DNA from: Hymenopus coronatus
Lineage: Eukaryota; Arthropoda; Insecta; Mantodea; Hymenopodidae
Assembly (NCBI GenBank): GCA_030762935.1
Contig: CM060900.1
Location: 370,093,132 to 370,157,131 of the forward strand
Direction of reading: 5' to 3'
Length of the DNA: 64,000 bases
Position 1 is the stretch's first letter. Each line of letters begins with the position of its first letter. Under the pieces are notes generated by a model. That model saw nothing but the letters and a program-made list of their open reading frames with translations. It was not told where the DNA came from and did not search any database. Positions 1 through 11,689 of this stretch are shown piece after piece. A program made the position numbers and the translations under genes.

Positions 1-507
1 TTGTCCCATTGTCAGAGCTTTCAATGGTTTGGTTGGGTCCTAAATGTCCTCCCAAAGTTCCTACATGTGCTTTGGAGACCTTATTCCAAGGGAGAATCAT
101 CTGCTCTTTTTGGACCTTCCCATCAGGTGATTCCCATACTCAAAACAGTGTTCAAATAGTCCCATTGGGCCTAGTAGAAATTTTACATACTAATCCTGGG
201 CACTATGTACTCCCAGCTTGGTCTAGTCCCTGACTCCACTTCTCTCAGGAGTGGTTCCACATCACTGTCCAACAGCTGTTCCTTCCTCAGGCCTAGGCAG
301 GCACCACCAAAATGACATGAACAGCTTCAGTGCTCTCTTTGTCCTGAACATTGGTGCGGTGGCTGCACCCCTCTGGGCAGCATCGTCATGACAGGCATCT
401 TCATTGGAGTATCTCCTTCCTTCCTGATGTTCTGATGTGAAGTTGTAATCTTGCAGCCTTGGGGCCCAACAGGCTGTCTGGCCCTCCAGTTTTTCAAACC
501 TTGACAA
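1..507 (-). pseudogene. Gypsy RNase H end and integrase N-terminus remnant
   Basis: Minus strand 395-507 reads EGQTACWAPRLQDYNFTSEH followed by a Gly-Arg and an Asn-x-Asp-Ala segment, the standard C-terminal end of Gypsy RNase H. After a gap (235-395) without clear homology, 1-235 reads WESPDGKVQKEQMILPWNKV and VGTLGGHLGPNQTIE. This is the start of the integrase zinc-binding region, which continues beyond the window edge. Confidence 0.75.
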
Positions 508-859
508 CCAAATACTTGTAGGATTGCTCTAGTGCCTTTACTGCTCCTGGAACTCTGTTATTTTCTGGCTTGGAGAGCATCTTATAGTAGGCTGTTATCT
601 GCTTCTAACAATCTTGGACCTGGGATAAAATGCTGCCAATGCCAGTGTTGCTGAGTGTGAACTTAAATGCCTGCAACATGCTCTCTGCCTGATCTGATCA
701 CATGTAACTTTGGTGTTCTTCCATCATATGAGTGGGAGGTTACGCTATCTGGAGAAACCTCTGATGAACCAGTGGTAACAGCAGCATAGGCCTAGGAGAC
801 TTCACAGGTCTCTTTTGTCTTTTGAGTGAGACCAATTTCTCACAGCCTGAGCATTCTCT

Positions 860-1330
860 CAGGCCCTGGCCACCCCAGATGGTGAGGCAATGTAGCCCAA
901 GTAGTCCACCTCCTTGCAGAAGATTTGGCACTTCTTTATGTTCAGCTTCAGGTTAGTTGCCCGCAGCCTTTGCAGTATGCTGGTCAATGTCTCGAGATGG
1001 TCTTCAAACTTGTTGCCTATGATAATAATGATGATGATGATGATATCCTGAAAGATCAGATAGGTACCATAAGTCAACCCTCTCAAAACTGATTCCATGA
1101 GGCAGTAGAAGGTGGCTAGCACATTAAAGAGGCTAATGACATAACCATAAATTGCCAAAGTCTTGGGCCAGTCAATGTTGTGGTCTGGTCCTTCTCTCTG
1201 GGATTTAAGATTACTTGCTGATATCCCAATTTGAAGTCCAAAGTCAAGAACCACTGGACACTCACATTGGTGTCTGGGGTGTCATCAATCTGGGGTAGGG
1301 AAACAATCCATGCTGGTGCCAGCATTCAGC
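860..1330 (-). pseudogene. Gypsy reverse transcriptase remnant with microsatellite in the catalytic site
   Basis: Two overlapping minus frames carry LPQIDDTPDTNVSVQWFLTL, LDFKLGYQQV, then FNVLATFYCLMESVLRGL and finally LRATNLKLNIKKCQIF with EVDYLGYI. These are the finger, palm and thumb blocks of Gypsy RT in the right order. The catalytic box reads IFQD followed by nine Ile codons (about 1019-1047), in place of the usual Tyr-x-Asp-Asp and a short Ile run. The second catalytic Asp is missing. A frameshift lies between the first and second blocks. Confidence 0.88.
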
Positions 1331-1529
1331 TACCTATAGCCCAGGCAGAAGCACAGCTCGCCATTCTTCTCCTCCATCTTCTTCTTCTGCACCAAGATTA
1401 CAGGGAGCATCTAAGACTGTGGGATTCTTTAATGATTCCAGTAGATCTCTTGTACTCCAGCATGTCCCATTTCTGTTTTACAAGAGGAACATGCCTTGGT
1501 AATTGCCGGATAGGTCGGACATCTCCAAT

Positions 1530-2230
1530 GTCTATGTTACGTAGTCCTTGGTCAGTGCAACCATAATTACTGTTCCCTCCGCTGAAGTCAGACTGGTTTG
1601 GCTAAGTATAAAATAGACATTCTCCAATTGTGAGGCAGTGAGATGACTGGCTGCCTTCTTCAGCAAGTCTTTCAACTGGGCCCCTGCAATGGTGCTGGTC
1701 AGATCCATCAGAAGGCAATGCACTCACTGGTGGCTTGCACTTCCCTAAATCCATCCCGGTCTGAATGTCCTGGTCAGTGTCCATTGGGTTCAAAAGCCTC
1801 ACAGACATTTTCTCCCGACAAAGCAACAATGACCAATGCATGATCTGTTCTGTGAGGTCTTCTGGTCCAATACCAGGTTCCTTGACCATTGACCCTTCAG
1901 GAGTACCTTCACCACCACCTCGCTCCTTGTGGGCATAACTACATCATACCTTAGGATCACCTTGTAGATCCCTGGATGTTCATGTGGACTCCGGAGCAAC
2001 ACCTCATCTCAGCCAAGTCACAAGATCTTCTGTCCAAGGTTCACTGTTGGCTTGTAAGCTTCTGAGGACATCCCATTCCAGTATCACATCCTCAATCACC
2101 ATTGTGATGAATGCCCACAGACTCACAGTGTTCTGTGCCAATGTCAACTCAGGCAGGACCTCCATCTCCATAGATAAGATGTTGCCAGACAATGTCACTA
2201 TTTGGTAGAGTCACAGCAGCAAGCACTTTG
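1530..2230 (-). pseudogene. Gypsy protease and linker remnant
   Basis: At 2004-2198 the minus strand encodes VIEDVILEWDVLRSL, matching the end of retroelement aspartic proteases, where an Ile-Leu-Gly-x-Asp-hydrophobic-Leu-Arg block is usual; the Gly is Glu here. Further on (1532-1723) LKDLLKKAASHLTASQLENV matches the linker found just before Gypsy reverse transcriptase. Frames change between the two. The active-site Asp-Thr-Gly was not located. Confidence 0.7.
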
Positions 2231-2404
2231 CCTTGTCAGGTCTGATTATAGCTAGACTCCACCTGTGTCTGCTAGTATCCGGTGCAGCCTTCTTTGTATG
2301 CAGCCTTCTGCGAAGTAGCTGTCTTCCACTCTTTTGCCCATGGCACATAGCATCACTTGAGGTGTTGGCAATGATGGCCTCAATGTGCCCCTATATAGTC
2401 TTCA

Positions 2405-3060
2405 GCCTGATGGTGTGCTCTGTCATGGAAAGTCTTTTGCTAGGTGTCCTGTTGGCCACACTCCCAGCAGATGCCACCCCAAGGTTGTCATCATCTCTGA
2501 GTTGTCTCTCTCACTCTGTCACTGTGAATATTCCTTGTTATCAAGGTTAGCACAGCTGTTACCTCAGCCACTTCCTTCCTTAGTGTAACTGTTAAGGCCT
2601 TGTGGATTGTCTTCTAACCAACAAGCATTAGGTGCTGTTGTATCTTGAAGTCACAGATCCTATCAACAAAGGAGTAGACAGCTCCGGTAGACATGTAACT
2701 AAATGGTAGGTTCATCAGGGCTTGGTTCACCAAATGTTCAATCTCCAGGGTGAAAACCTGTATTGTCTCCCCTGATTGTCTCCCATGACTGTTGCAGCCT
2801 GGATTTAAGCTGATGTGGTAAGCTGCAACTTAGGTAAGCTGCAACTGATTTTTGAAGGCCTCTCAGATGTTTTTGGACAATGCCCATGTCAGGATCATAT
2901 TCAGTACCTCTGCCGCCTAACCCTGGAGGTTTGTTATCAGCTGTGTGGCTTCTTCCTCTGCTGTTAATTGGTTATTGGTAGCAATGGTGGTGAACTGTCA
3001 ACGAAAGGCTATGAAGGTGGATATTCAGTGAAACGTGGGTATGTTGACATGTGCAGGTGA
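2405..3060 (-). pseudogene. Gypsy gag remnant with zinc knuckle
   Basis: The minus-strand reading contains blocks such as LTAEEEATQLITNLQG, AAEVLNMI, VFTLEIEHLVNQALMNL and GAVYSFVDRICDFKIQQHL, typical of Gypsy capsid/gag. Stops interrupt it. Near 2410-2455 there is a CWECG start followed, after a one-base shift, by GHLAKDF. This is a CCHC knuckle whose last Cys has become Phe. A short direct duplication (GTTGCAGCTTACC, about 2820-2850) looks like replication slippage. It shares the gag core with the copy at 63220. Confidence 0.75.
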
Positions 3061-3340
3061 TGTTTTGCATCCTGTTGTCTTGATCTTCAAGTCTTTCAGC
3101 TTTCTGTTGAGCATTTTTTGCACCATAACATTCAGTTCCCTGGCACTGCCATCAGTTCTTCCTTCCAGGACGTTAAGGCATTGGTGCTAGTCTTTAATTG
3201 TTCCACCAAGTTCACATTTTTCCAAGATTCTCCACTTTTTCCCAGGTTCTTCCAATTGGCCAGTGGATAATAGAGATCTCAGAATCTTCTCCACTGCAGT
3301 TTCCATTCTCATGTCTGGCTTCATAATTTAGGCTTATAGT

Positions 3341-4130
3341 GTTTTCATCATCTCATCCATCTTGGCATTAATTCCCACTCCTGACACAAGTGTAACAAAG
3401 CTGCTCTTTATTACTTAAAAAGCATCTCTTTAATTCTTCCAACAGATTACTATCAAAAATCTGTTTTCAAATAAATGTCTTTATTTGATGGTTTTGCAAC
3501 AATTCTGCCATACAATTTTCTTTCAATGATCATGGTAGCTGTGGATACAGCTGCATGCTCTGTACTTCCGGTCAAAACTGACTTAACTGCTGCATGCTGT
3601 GCATTCCCAGTTGATACTGACTCTCTCCAGGGTTTGTTCTCTTTTTTATACCTGTCAATCATGTAACAGAAAATTTCCTCATATAGTGCTTTTTATCGCA
3701 AGTAAAAACCACTAAAAATGTCATAAACTCACATATACATTTAGCAATCTAAGCTTTGATGTAAAGTTACACCAAATTCACACATGCTCACCCTTGCAGG
3801 TGTAACAATGCATTAACTAATGAAAGGAAGCCAATGGTTGAATGGTAAAATCAGCTATGACTTTCGAAACAAGCCGCTCACACTGTTTGGCAATTACAGC
3901 CACAAGGAGTATTCACAGTATTTTTATGCATATTCAAAGTGCATTCCCATGTACAGTGCAGAAACTTATACAATACATATATCAGACAAAACCACCTGTA
4001 GAAAAAATTCAAAGCTCACAAAACATGTATCTCAAGTGAAATAACATTTTTGTGGCACTGGTTACTTCTGTAACATTCATTGTATCTTACACTTTTCTCA
4101 GTTTGAAGTTTATTTTAGTGCACCATCTTG

Positions 4131-4191
<61 letters not shown>

Positions 4192-5201
4192 TTTTGCTTG
4201 CATCGGCTCATTACTAATAATAATTGATTCCAATCAGTGAAAAAAATGGTGTAGTATTGATTACACCTACTAAATTAAACATGCTGACTCACAGAATGGC
4301 AAATGTGTGGAATGTTAAATATAATTCAATATTTGTTGAAATGAATAAGAGGAATAAAATAATACAGCACATTTGTTGTACAAAAGAATGAAAGAAATAT
4401 CAGCTTATATTCCTGGTCTTGTAGTTATTCAGCTTAGGTACTAATGATTGTTTTAATAATGATACAAAAAAAATCAATATTACCTAACGCCACTGTTTAA
4501 ATCAAAACATTTGCACCTAGTATGATACAACACAAAGCATTTATTTTCAGGGGCCACCAATAACAACAAAACACAAAACAAAGTAAGCATGAAGCCTTGA
4601 GTTGTAATTCAATTATTAGGTTAGATTAGATTTAGTTGAATTAGGTATAGTTATGTTAATATTCAATTAAACATTTCAATTATCATAATTCACTTCTTCC
4701 CACAAAAAATTTTAAATGGATTCCGATTGCTATGTAATGGTTTATTGGCAACTGTAGAATTTTGTTTTATTTTTTATGCTCTGTAATCTTACATTTATGC
4801 TTTTTGAGTTTTCTCACAACCTTATTACAACGAAAGATGTAGATACTTGTAATTAGAGTTATCAGCAGTGCAGATTAACCTCATGTTCTCTTCACTACAT
4901 CTGTTGATAACAGGTTTCACGTTTGTATGTATGCTAGTAGAAGCATGGTCTAACATTTTTTCTGTAATATAAAAAAAAATTTTACAATGGCTACAATGGT
5001 TGTGTTACATCAAACTATTCCTATGTGCTTGTTTATTATTTGTTATGCAACATGTTTTATTGAATACCTGATAAGGAATTTCAGCTATCTATTGCTAATG
5101 TTTATGGTTTTCCAGTTGTATCATATTTGATAACAATGAAGGGAACCTCACAAGATATGATATAACATTCAAGAATCAATTTTGCTTTTCCTTTTAGCAA
5201 G
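3341..5201. other. AT-rich stretch, no gene recognised
   Basis: Contains only short unremarkable reading frames; one of 75 codons at 3820-4044 (plus) has no recognisable motif. An A-tract followed by alternating TA lies at 4130-4186. Nothing else was identified. Confidence 0.5.
4130..4186. repeat. (A)n(TA)n simple repeat
   Basis: About 27 A residues are followed by about 14 TA units. It could be the decayed tail of a retroposed element, but no body was recognised upstream. Confidence 0.9.
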
Positions 5202-6350
5202 ATGGCAGCAACAGGTAGCGTCATGATGCATAGTAAGCCTTGTAAATTTCAACAGAAAATAGAAAATTCCTTTGATAACAATAATGAAGATTGTAATTTC
5301 GGTATCCTAAGTGATTCAAATAGTAGTGGTATTAAAGGTAAAAGAAACATAAGTGAAGTAGTGAAGAATCAAGGGAAAAATTGGAAATACACTACTCATC
5401 TGGGAGCATGTACTGAAACGGAAGTTACAGAAACTAATAGATATCCTAAACATGTATCTTCAGAAAGCGAGAAAAAAACTAAAGATTGCACTCTACAAAT
5501 CAACAGTTGAAACAGAACCTGATTTCGTTAGGTAGTGTGATACAAAAGAAAGAAAAGAAGGCTAAAGAAAATGACAAAAACCTCATGGTGCTACAGGTTG
5601 AAAGGACGGCATTGATGCTACAAATTCAAGAAGTTCAGTGCTCACAACTACCTAAAAGGCAGGAAATAAACCAAAAAATGAAAGGGTGACCATTGCAGGA
5701 AAAGATACTGGAAAGAATATTAAAAAAGTGGACCTGAAAACCCCAGATACCCAGACTATAAGTGTATGTGAGCCGAAAAATCTAGAAATTCAGACAGCAA
5801 ATAGGTTTGAGGTGTTATCCATACTGCCAGAGAAGGAAGAAAACCAGCTGAATCCTGCTTGACATGATGCAACTAACCTTAATAATACATCGAGTTCAGT
5901 TCCGAAGTGCTAGTACTTGGCAATCCAATCATCGCCCACGTGAATGTAAATAGGGGAGAATTAAAGGTGTTCAGAGGCATAAACACCAATCAGTTGGCCC
6001 AAAAATTGGAAAATAGTTGTAACTGTGACAACTTTATGAAGAATCTGGAAATTGTAGTATTACATGTAGGTACAAATAACTTAAAAAGAGAGCAAGAAAT
6101 CCAGAAGAAGTTTTAGGTGAAGTGTATAGTGTCATGAAATCTGCAAAACAAAATTTTCCTAAAGTGGTAATTGCAGTGAATAGTGTGATAAAGAGACGAG
6201 ATGTGAATTATAAATTCATCAGGTTGGTAAATGAAAACATTTAGATGGGCCTAAGAACTCTGTATGTGGATGTGGGTAAATTTATGGATCTCTCATGTCT
6301 AGGGAAGAAGGGCTGCACTTGAATCCTAAGGGCTCTCAAGGACTGGGTAG
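5202..6350 (+). pseudogene. LINE ORF1: coiled-coil region plus SGNH esterase-like domain
   Basis: 5202-5510 starts MAATGSVMMHSKPCKFQQK and is charged and low in hydrophobics. 5486-5689 has a heptad-like, Lys/Glu-rich stretch (IQKKEKKAKENDKNLMVLQ). From about 5890 the reading gives LVLGNPIIAHV (block I; GDS changed to GNP), VFRGINTNQL, IVVLHVGTNNLKREQ (GTN block), an RRDV block near 6195, and EGLHLNPKGS (block V, with Asp changed to Glu and the His kept). Known: some CR1-clade LINEs carry such an esterase in ORF1. The role is unproven, with lipid or membrane interaction proposed. Frames break near 5690, 5860 and 6115. Confidence 0.75.
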
Positions 6351-6489
6351 GTCATAAGTAATGTTATTTACATAATTAATAGTAATTAATAGACAGGGAA
6401 ATGGGCAGGAAGCCCAGTAGGTGTTTCCATTACTAAAAATGGAAATGTAAACAATAATGTATCTGTACAGAGATCACTGCAGAATCAGG

Positions 6490-7359
6490 GGACTAATTAC
6501 TTAATGCATATAAATATGCAGGGAATATTATCTAAAATAGATGGCTTCAATCTACTGATTAAAATTATGGCCTTTATAGAATTAGAAATTTTGCCTAAAT
6601 GAGCATTGGCTAAGACAGGAGGCAATACTAATGTTAAACAAAGTAAAGCTTTCTCAGTAGCTGATTATTATACCAGAAGTGAAACAGATTGGGGCAGCTC
6701 CTGTATATAAGTACGTAACCACCTCATGGAACTTATTAAATGTAAAAATGATTTAAAAGCTTTGTACATAGAGAGCAATTATGAAATATCGGCCATTGAA
6801 ATCTAATAGTGATTTCTATCTATAGGTACCCTTCTATAACACACTAATCTTTTTCTTACTAGATTAGAAATTCTATTAAGTGAGTTACAAAATGCCAAAA
6901 AGAAAAAAAAAGATTATAATTGCCATGGACAGCAACATCGATCTCTTCAAAGAAAAATTAACTCTAGAAAAATCAAATAATAATCATCAAGGTGAGAAAC
7001 GTAATAATAGTAAACTGAATAATATGTATATTAGCATTATTAATTCCGATGGGTTAGAATTCAGGCATAATCTCCCCACTCAAATCATTAGGTCATCCTC
7101 AACATGCATAAATCACATAATAACAAATAAAATTTATGGTGATAATGAATGGGAAACAGGCCTCTCAGATCATAGAGCAATCTTTACTGTACTGCCGACA
7201 ATGTGTAACATATCTAGAAGGCCTAAAAGGACAACAGAATGGCGTAATTATGTCGAGAGTATCACCATATTCAGAGAAAAAATACAAAATATCAACTGGT
7301 CTTTAAACAGCCCAATCAGTGGACTCCAATTACAACTCTTTTCTTTCAGAATTGCTTAA
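6490..7359 (+). pseudogene. LINE AP-endonuclease domain remnant
   Basis: The reading begins with YLMHINMQGILSKIDGFNLL (active-site Asn block), then a degenerate middle. An open stretch at 6880-7359 follows, with IIIAMDSNIDLFKEKL (GDFNID position), SSSTCINHIITN (Asp of the conserved Asp-His-Ile changed to Asn) and GLSDHRAIFTV (terminal SDH block intact). It supplies the target-nicking activity in intact relatives. Several catalytic positions are altered. Confidence 0.8.
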
Positions 7360-7819
7360 CTAGTATTATCAATGCTTTCCAAAAATCATAGGTCCACAAT
7401 CATCCAAAAAATATTCTTTAAATTGGTGCACAAAGGGAATTAGGGTATCTAGTACATGCAAAAGATTACTGCACAACATTTATAAGACTACAACTAATAT
7501 AAATTTTATACAGTACTACAAAAATTATTGCAAAATATTTAAGGAAGCAATTAAGAAGGCAAAACAAATTACAATAAGAAAAGTAATAACAAAATGAAGA
7601 CAATGAAGGCAAACCAACATGGAGAATAATAAAAGGGGAACTAGAATTAAATAATATTTATAGGGGAGAGAATAGGGATAAAGTAACTGTTGAATAATTA
7701 AATAATTACTTTTTAAATGTAGGAAGAGAAATTCGAGAATTTAGGACTCAATTGAGGGATTGTATAATAATATTTGTCATATGTTAACGCCTCCATTTCG
7801 ATTTTCAGGTGTTACTCCA

Positions 7820-8960
7820 GAGAAAATTAAGGAAATAATAACAAAACTTAAACCAAAAAACTCATATGGGTGGGATGAACTGCCCCCATTCCTTATTAGA
7901 TAAATAAAGCATGAAATAAGTGACCCACTCTGATAATTAATAAATGTTTTCCTTGTATCGGTTATTTTTCCAGGAGGAATGAAGTATGCAGAGGTGAAAC
8001 CCATTTATAAAGGAGGGAAAATTGAATTTCAAAACTACAGACCAAACTCTAACCTTCCTAATTTCTCCACCATTTTTGAAAAGATTGTTCATGCACAGCT
8101 CATATCATTTCTTGAATACTTTTCCAAAATAAATACTTCCAAACACGATTTTCTTGAAAAGTGTTCAACGATGCCAGCCCTTGTAAATCTGGTACATGAT
8201 GTCACTAAAATGCTAGATGAAAAAAAATAGACAGCAATATTGGTATATGCCAAGTGTAAAGCTTTTGACTGCATGGATCATGACATATTACTAGCCAAAT
8301 GAGAATTTTATGGTATACGTAGCATGGAATTAAAGTGGTTTGAGAACTATCTCCAAAACCATTGGCAAAGAGTTGTAACAATTAACCAAACTGGTACAGT
8401 TAAATCAAAATGGAAATTAATAAAAACTGAAGTTCTGCAAGGAAGTGTCTTGGGGCCCCTACTCTATATAAAGTATAGCAATGACCTTCCTAATTGCCTA
8501 AATGGGAAAATAGTCATGTGTGCTGATGACACGTCTGTTTTGCTATGTGGGCAAAACTATTGGCAACTACAACATAATGCAAAAGAAACTATAAGTTACA
8601 TAAAGAAATGGTTTAACAGCACTGGTTTGAAACTAAATACATTTAAAACATTCATTATGCAGATAAGTACTCAAAGTAATAGTTCCAATAACATCCTATG
8701 AGAATCGCATGCAGTGCCATGAGTAGTTAAAGCGGGCATTAAACACTACCAAAAAAAAATCCTATCAGACTTGGTGAATTCTATGAATACTTCCAAAATT
8801 CTAGATACTTACTTAAATAAACATATAAAATACGACGATCACATACCATACACATCTTAAAAATTAAATAGGGCATGCTTTAATATGAGCTGCATAAGAA
8901 AAATAGCTACCATAAACAGAAAAATTGTTTACTTCAGTTATTTTCATTCAGTAATGACGT
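7820..8960 (+). pseudogene. LINE reverse transcriptase remnant
   Basis: Visible blocks: EVKPIYKGG with NYRPNSNLPNFSTIFEKIVH (8000-8080), a KAFDCMDHD-like segment near 8260, WFENYLQNHWQRV (8335), LQGSVLGPLLYIKYSNDLP (8437-8500) and the catalytic box CADDTSVLL (8518-8545), with both Asp retained. Thumb blocks LNKHIKYDDHI and LNRACFNMSCIRKI follow after an inserted SINE tail at 8716-8758. Stops at 8229 and 8302 and several frameshifts inactivate it. Confidence 0.87.
8716..8758 (+). mobile_element. SINE tail fragment inserted in LINE RT
   Basis: TGCCATGAGTAGTTAAAGCG and the following GGCATTAAACACTACC plus an A-run match, with about three differences, the 3' end of the SINE at 52642-52873 (read on its own strand). 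It interrupts the RT thumb coding region of the LINE, so it is a strongly 5'-truncated SINE insertion. Confidence 0.75.
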
Positions 8961-8965
8961 ATATA

Positions 8966-9714
8966 TGACGATCAGTCATATTCAGTTGTAAACAAAATAA
9001 GTACAACAATACTTTTAAAACCAAATTATGCTTAATTAAAATATGTAAAATATAACTCATGGTGTTAATAATATCAGTTGCATCAGGAATATAAGCGCTT
9101 CAGCTATGAAAACAGTTTACCTGCACTACTTTCAATACTGTAACATGGATCTTATTTATCTCAATTTACACATGTACACAAAAATAGTTACTTATAGAGA
9201 TCAGAAAACTAAAAATAAATTAGTTATAAAAACATATAAGTTACACATTTCAAGTGGGGAAAAAAGCACTGTATCAAAATTATAGAAAGAAATTGTGATA
9301 TTGTTTGGTTGCATATCACTAACTTTCTTTTTATTTAGAGCATGTATGCAAATTAATGTGCCTAGGGTGTAGTCTTTTTTCAAATTTTACACACACTAGG
9401 TACAAGTTTTTTCTTTGTCGTGGCATATAACACACAGCAACTTATTCAATTACTGTAAAATTAAATCAAAATCTAGTTATTTTCTTACCGGCAATATATT
9501 CACAATTTAATAAACACACATTTAACAACATTATGTTTGCACATGGTGAACACAGTGATATATTAGGTACACAATCATCCATGTTACTGTCACATTATTT
9601 ACATTGATATAACAGATGTCATAATATTTCAAATTATTATCAACCCTTCCTGGCAGATAAAACATTCCCAGAAAAAACAAAAATAAAAAAACTTACCATT
9701 TTCACTTTTATATA
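8966..9714. other. AT-rich stretch, nothing recognised
   Basis: No coding motif, tRNA-like box or clear repeat was seen between the LINE and the mariner at 9715. Confidence 0.45.
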
Positions 9715-10463
9715 TGAGGTACGTCCAGAAAGTAAGTTCCGTTTGGTAATAAAATTAAATTGTGTACAGATACAGAATAATTATTTATTGCACAAAATTC
9801 TACAACTCTTAAACTACTTTTACACATAACTGCCGAAATTTTGCAGACATTTGTCATGGCATGACACAAGTTTTTGTATACCTTTTTCATAGAAGTTTGC
9901 CGCCTGTGTCTTCAAAAAGTTGGAAACATTTTCTTTCAGCTCTTCATCATTGTTGAATTGTTGACCGCCAAGGAAAGACTTGAGATGTAAGAGCAGATGA
10001 AATTCCATAGCGAGAGCACTAATTGTAAACTTGGGGTTTTCCTGGATCTTGTCATCAATCGTGTGAACCAGTTCTTCTGTAACCAAAGATGGATGCCCAC
10101 TTCGTTCTTCATCATGCATTTCACTACGTCCTTCATTGAACTGTCGGACCCATCTTCTCACCATTGAATCACTCATCACATTTTTCCATAAACTTCACAA
10201 ATTTGCCTATAAATTTCAATAGTTTTCACTTTCCTAGCATTCAGAAAATGAATCAAAGATCTGATTTCACAAGCGGTGGGATTTTTAATCAACACCGACA
10301 TTGTAAACAGCCACAACAAAGTGTATGTGGCTGACAGCGATCTCAAAATGGCGCAGGCTTCTTCTCCTTGATACGGAGCATTTACCGCGCATGTGCGGAA
10401 CTGCGATCGCTGCGCTGCAGTGGAGATAAATTGAAACAGAACTTACTTTCTGGACGTACCTCA
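9715..10463 (-). mobile_element. Internally deleted mariner element with intact TIRs
   Basis: Both ends carry TGAGGTACGTCCAGAAAGTA in inverted orientation, about 30 bp with one mismatch, flanked by TA dinucleotides (9713-9714, 10464-10465) as expected for Tc1/mariner. The minus strand encodes the transposase N-terminus (MSVLIKNPTACEIRSLIHFL; then the DNA-binding segment MVRRWVRQFNEGRSEMHD). Near the centre it jumps from ISALAMEF straight to the C-terminal block KSFLGGQQFNNDEELKENV and ends NFGSYVEK. The whole DD34D catalytic core is therefore deleted. It is a non-autonomous derivative of 749 bp, and its near-identical TIRs suggest it is relatively young. Confidence 0.93.
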
Positions 10464-11689
10464 TAGTAAACCCAGAACTTTATAGCACAAGGCTAAACAA
10501 ATTGCCAAGGGTTGCAAATACTGACCTTCAAATAACAAAAGGCACTTCTGAATGCCCTTGAAATATACCATTTGAAAGGTTTCTTATTTCCAGCGATATA
10601 AACGACTTTCCCATAAGATGTTTCAAAAATAAGCTTACAGTCTCTCAAACACTGTGTCAATTAGATTGAAGCTGGGATTCTTAGCATAGCTTAGCAGAAT
10701 TGACTATATCAATAGCTGGCAATTTTGGGGTTGAAACCATTTAAAGGTCTTGGCAGCAAGAGGGCTAATTCCACTGTATCAATGACCTGCTAGGTTTGAG
10801 AAGTCTGGTAGTATGCACCAACCACAGGACCCCATTATTGTTGCAACCATGACAAATTTCATAAATGTTTTCTCATATAACCAATAGATAAAATGAAAGA
10901 ATATCCAGCACATAATTGTCAATCCGAGTCTTCTAACCAAATAAAAAATAAATGTGAAAAATGAGTAAGGATAAGAAACCAGAAGTTTTCATGTTTAGCT
11001 TGAATAATTATATTACATATATAACATACAATTGGTTCATAGCCATTTTTTAAGGTTTCAGAGAGTACTCTGTATTATGTTACAGCTTAAAAATGTTATT
11101 TCCAGAGGTAAAAGTGGTTTAAAAGTTTATAAGTGAACTGCAATAGAATAATAATCTGCATTCAGCTGTAAACTTACTCTTGTTATTTTTATTGTTCCTC
11201 CTGTATATATGTACTAAAATCCCATATTATGTGACCAAATTGAAAATATTTGACAGAAGCTTGTCATGTAGGTGCTTTATTATTTATTATAAATGGGAAT
11301 AATTGGAGCATACAACAGTAACAAAAGCACAAACTAGAATTATTTCTTTAGCTTCACATTTGCCAATGTTCAAAATATTGTGTTTGGCACTTTGGCTTAA
11401 GAATTTGAATACATTTAATGTTTGTGAAATAAGAATGCAGTAGAGCCAGCAATCTGGTTGCACAATATTAATTTGATAATGGCCTTATGACATTTTCTGA
11501 TTTAAAATCTCTTGATCTTAGAATGTGAAGCAGTACATATTTACAGATCATACTTCTGATTATTTTTTGTGTCAGAAAATTTAAAATTAAATTAGTACCA
11601 GACATAGACTAGAAGAATTTTACAGACTTGAAAAGCGAATTTGAATATGTTTTATGTATAAGTTTATAGTTGGATGGCACTGGTGAAGT
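10464..11689. other. AT-rich stretch, nothing recognised
   Basis: No homology, tRNA-like head or repeat structure was identified. Confidence 0.45.

Larger units (their letters stand above)
1..3340 (-). mobile_element. Ty3/Gypsy LTR retrotransposon, decayed, truncated by window start
   Basis: Read on the minus strand from high to low coordinates, the canonical order gag, zinc knuckle, protease, reverse transcriptase, RNase H, integrase is present in fragments, with many stops and frame changes. LTRs are not visible: the 3' end lies beyond position 1, and no clear 5' LTR was recognised near 3300-3450. Both the gag block and the zinc-knuckle-to-protease region resemble the Gypsy start at 63220-64000, so the two are probably copies of one family in opposite orientation. 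No part is intact, so the element is inactive. Recognised sub-parts are listed separately. Confidence 0.9.
5202..8965 (+). mobile_element. CR1-like LINE with esterase-type ORF1, 3'-truncated and decayed
   Basis: The plus strand shows, in order: a coiled-coil-like ORF1 start (5202-5690), an SGNH/GDSL-esterase-like segment (5890-6350), an AP endonuclease (6490-7210) and a reverse transcriptase (7820-8960). Stops and frame changes occur throughout. Homology ends near 8965, within the RT C-terminal third, so the 3' part is missing. The same domain set is found in the LINE at 19935-23650, with clearly related esterase segments, so both belong to one broad clade. The element lies antisense to Cadps, or downstream of its visible exons. 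Confidence 0.88.
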
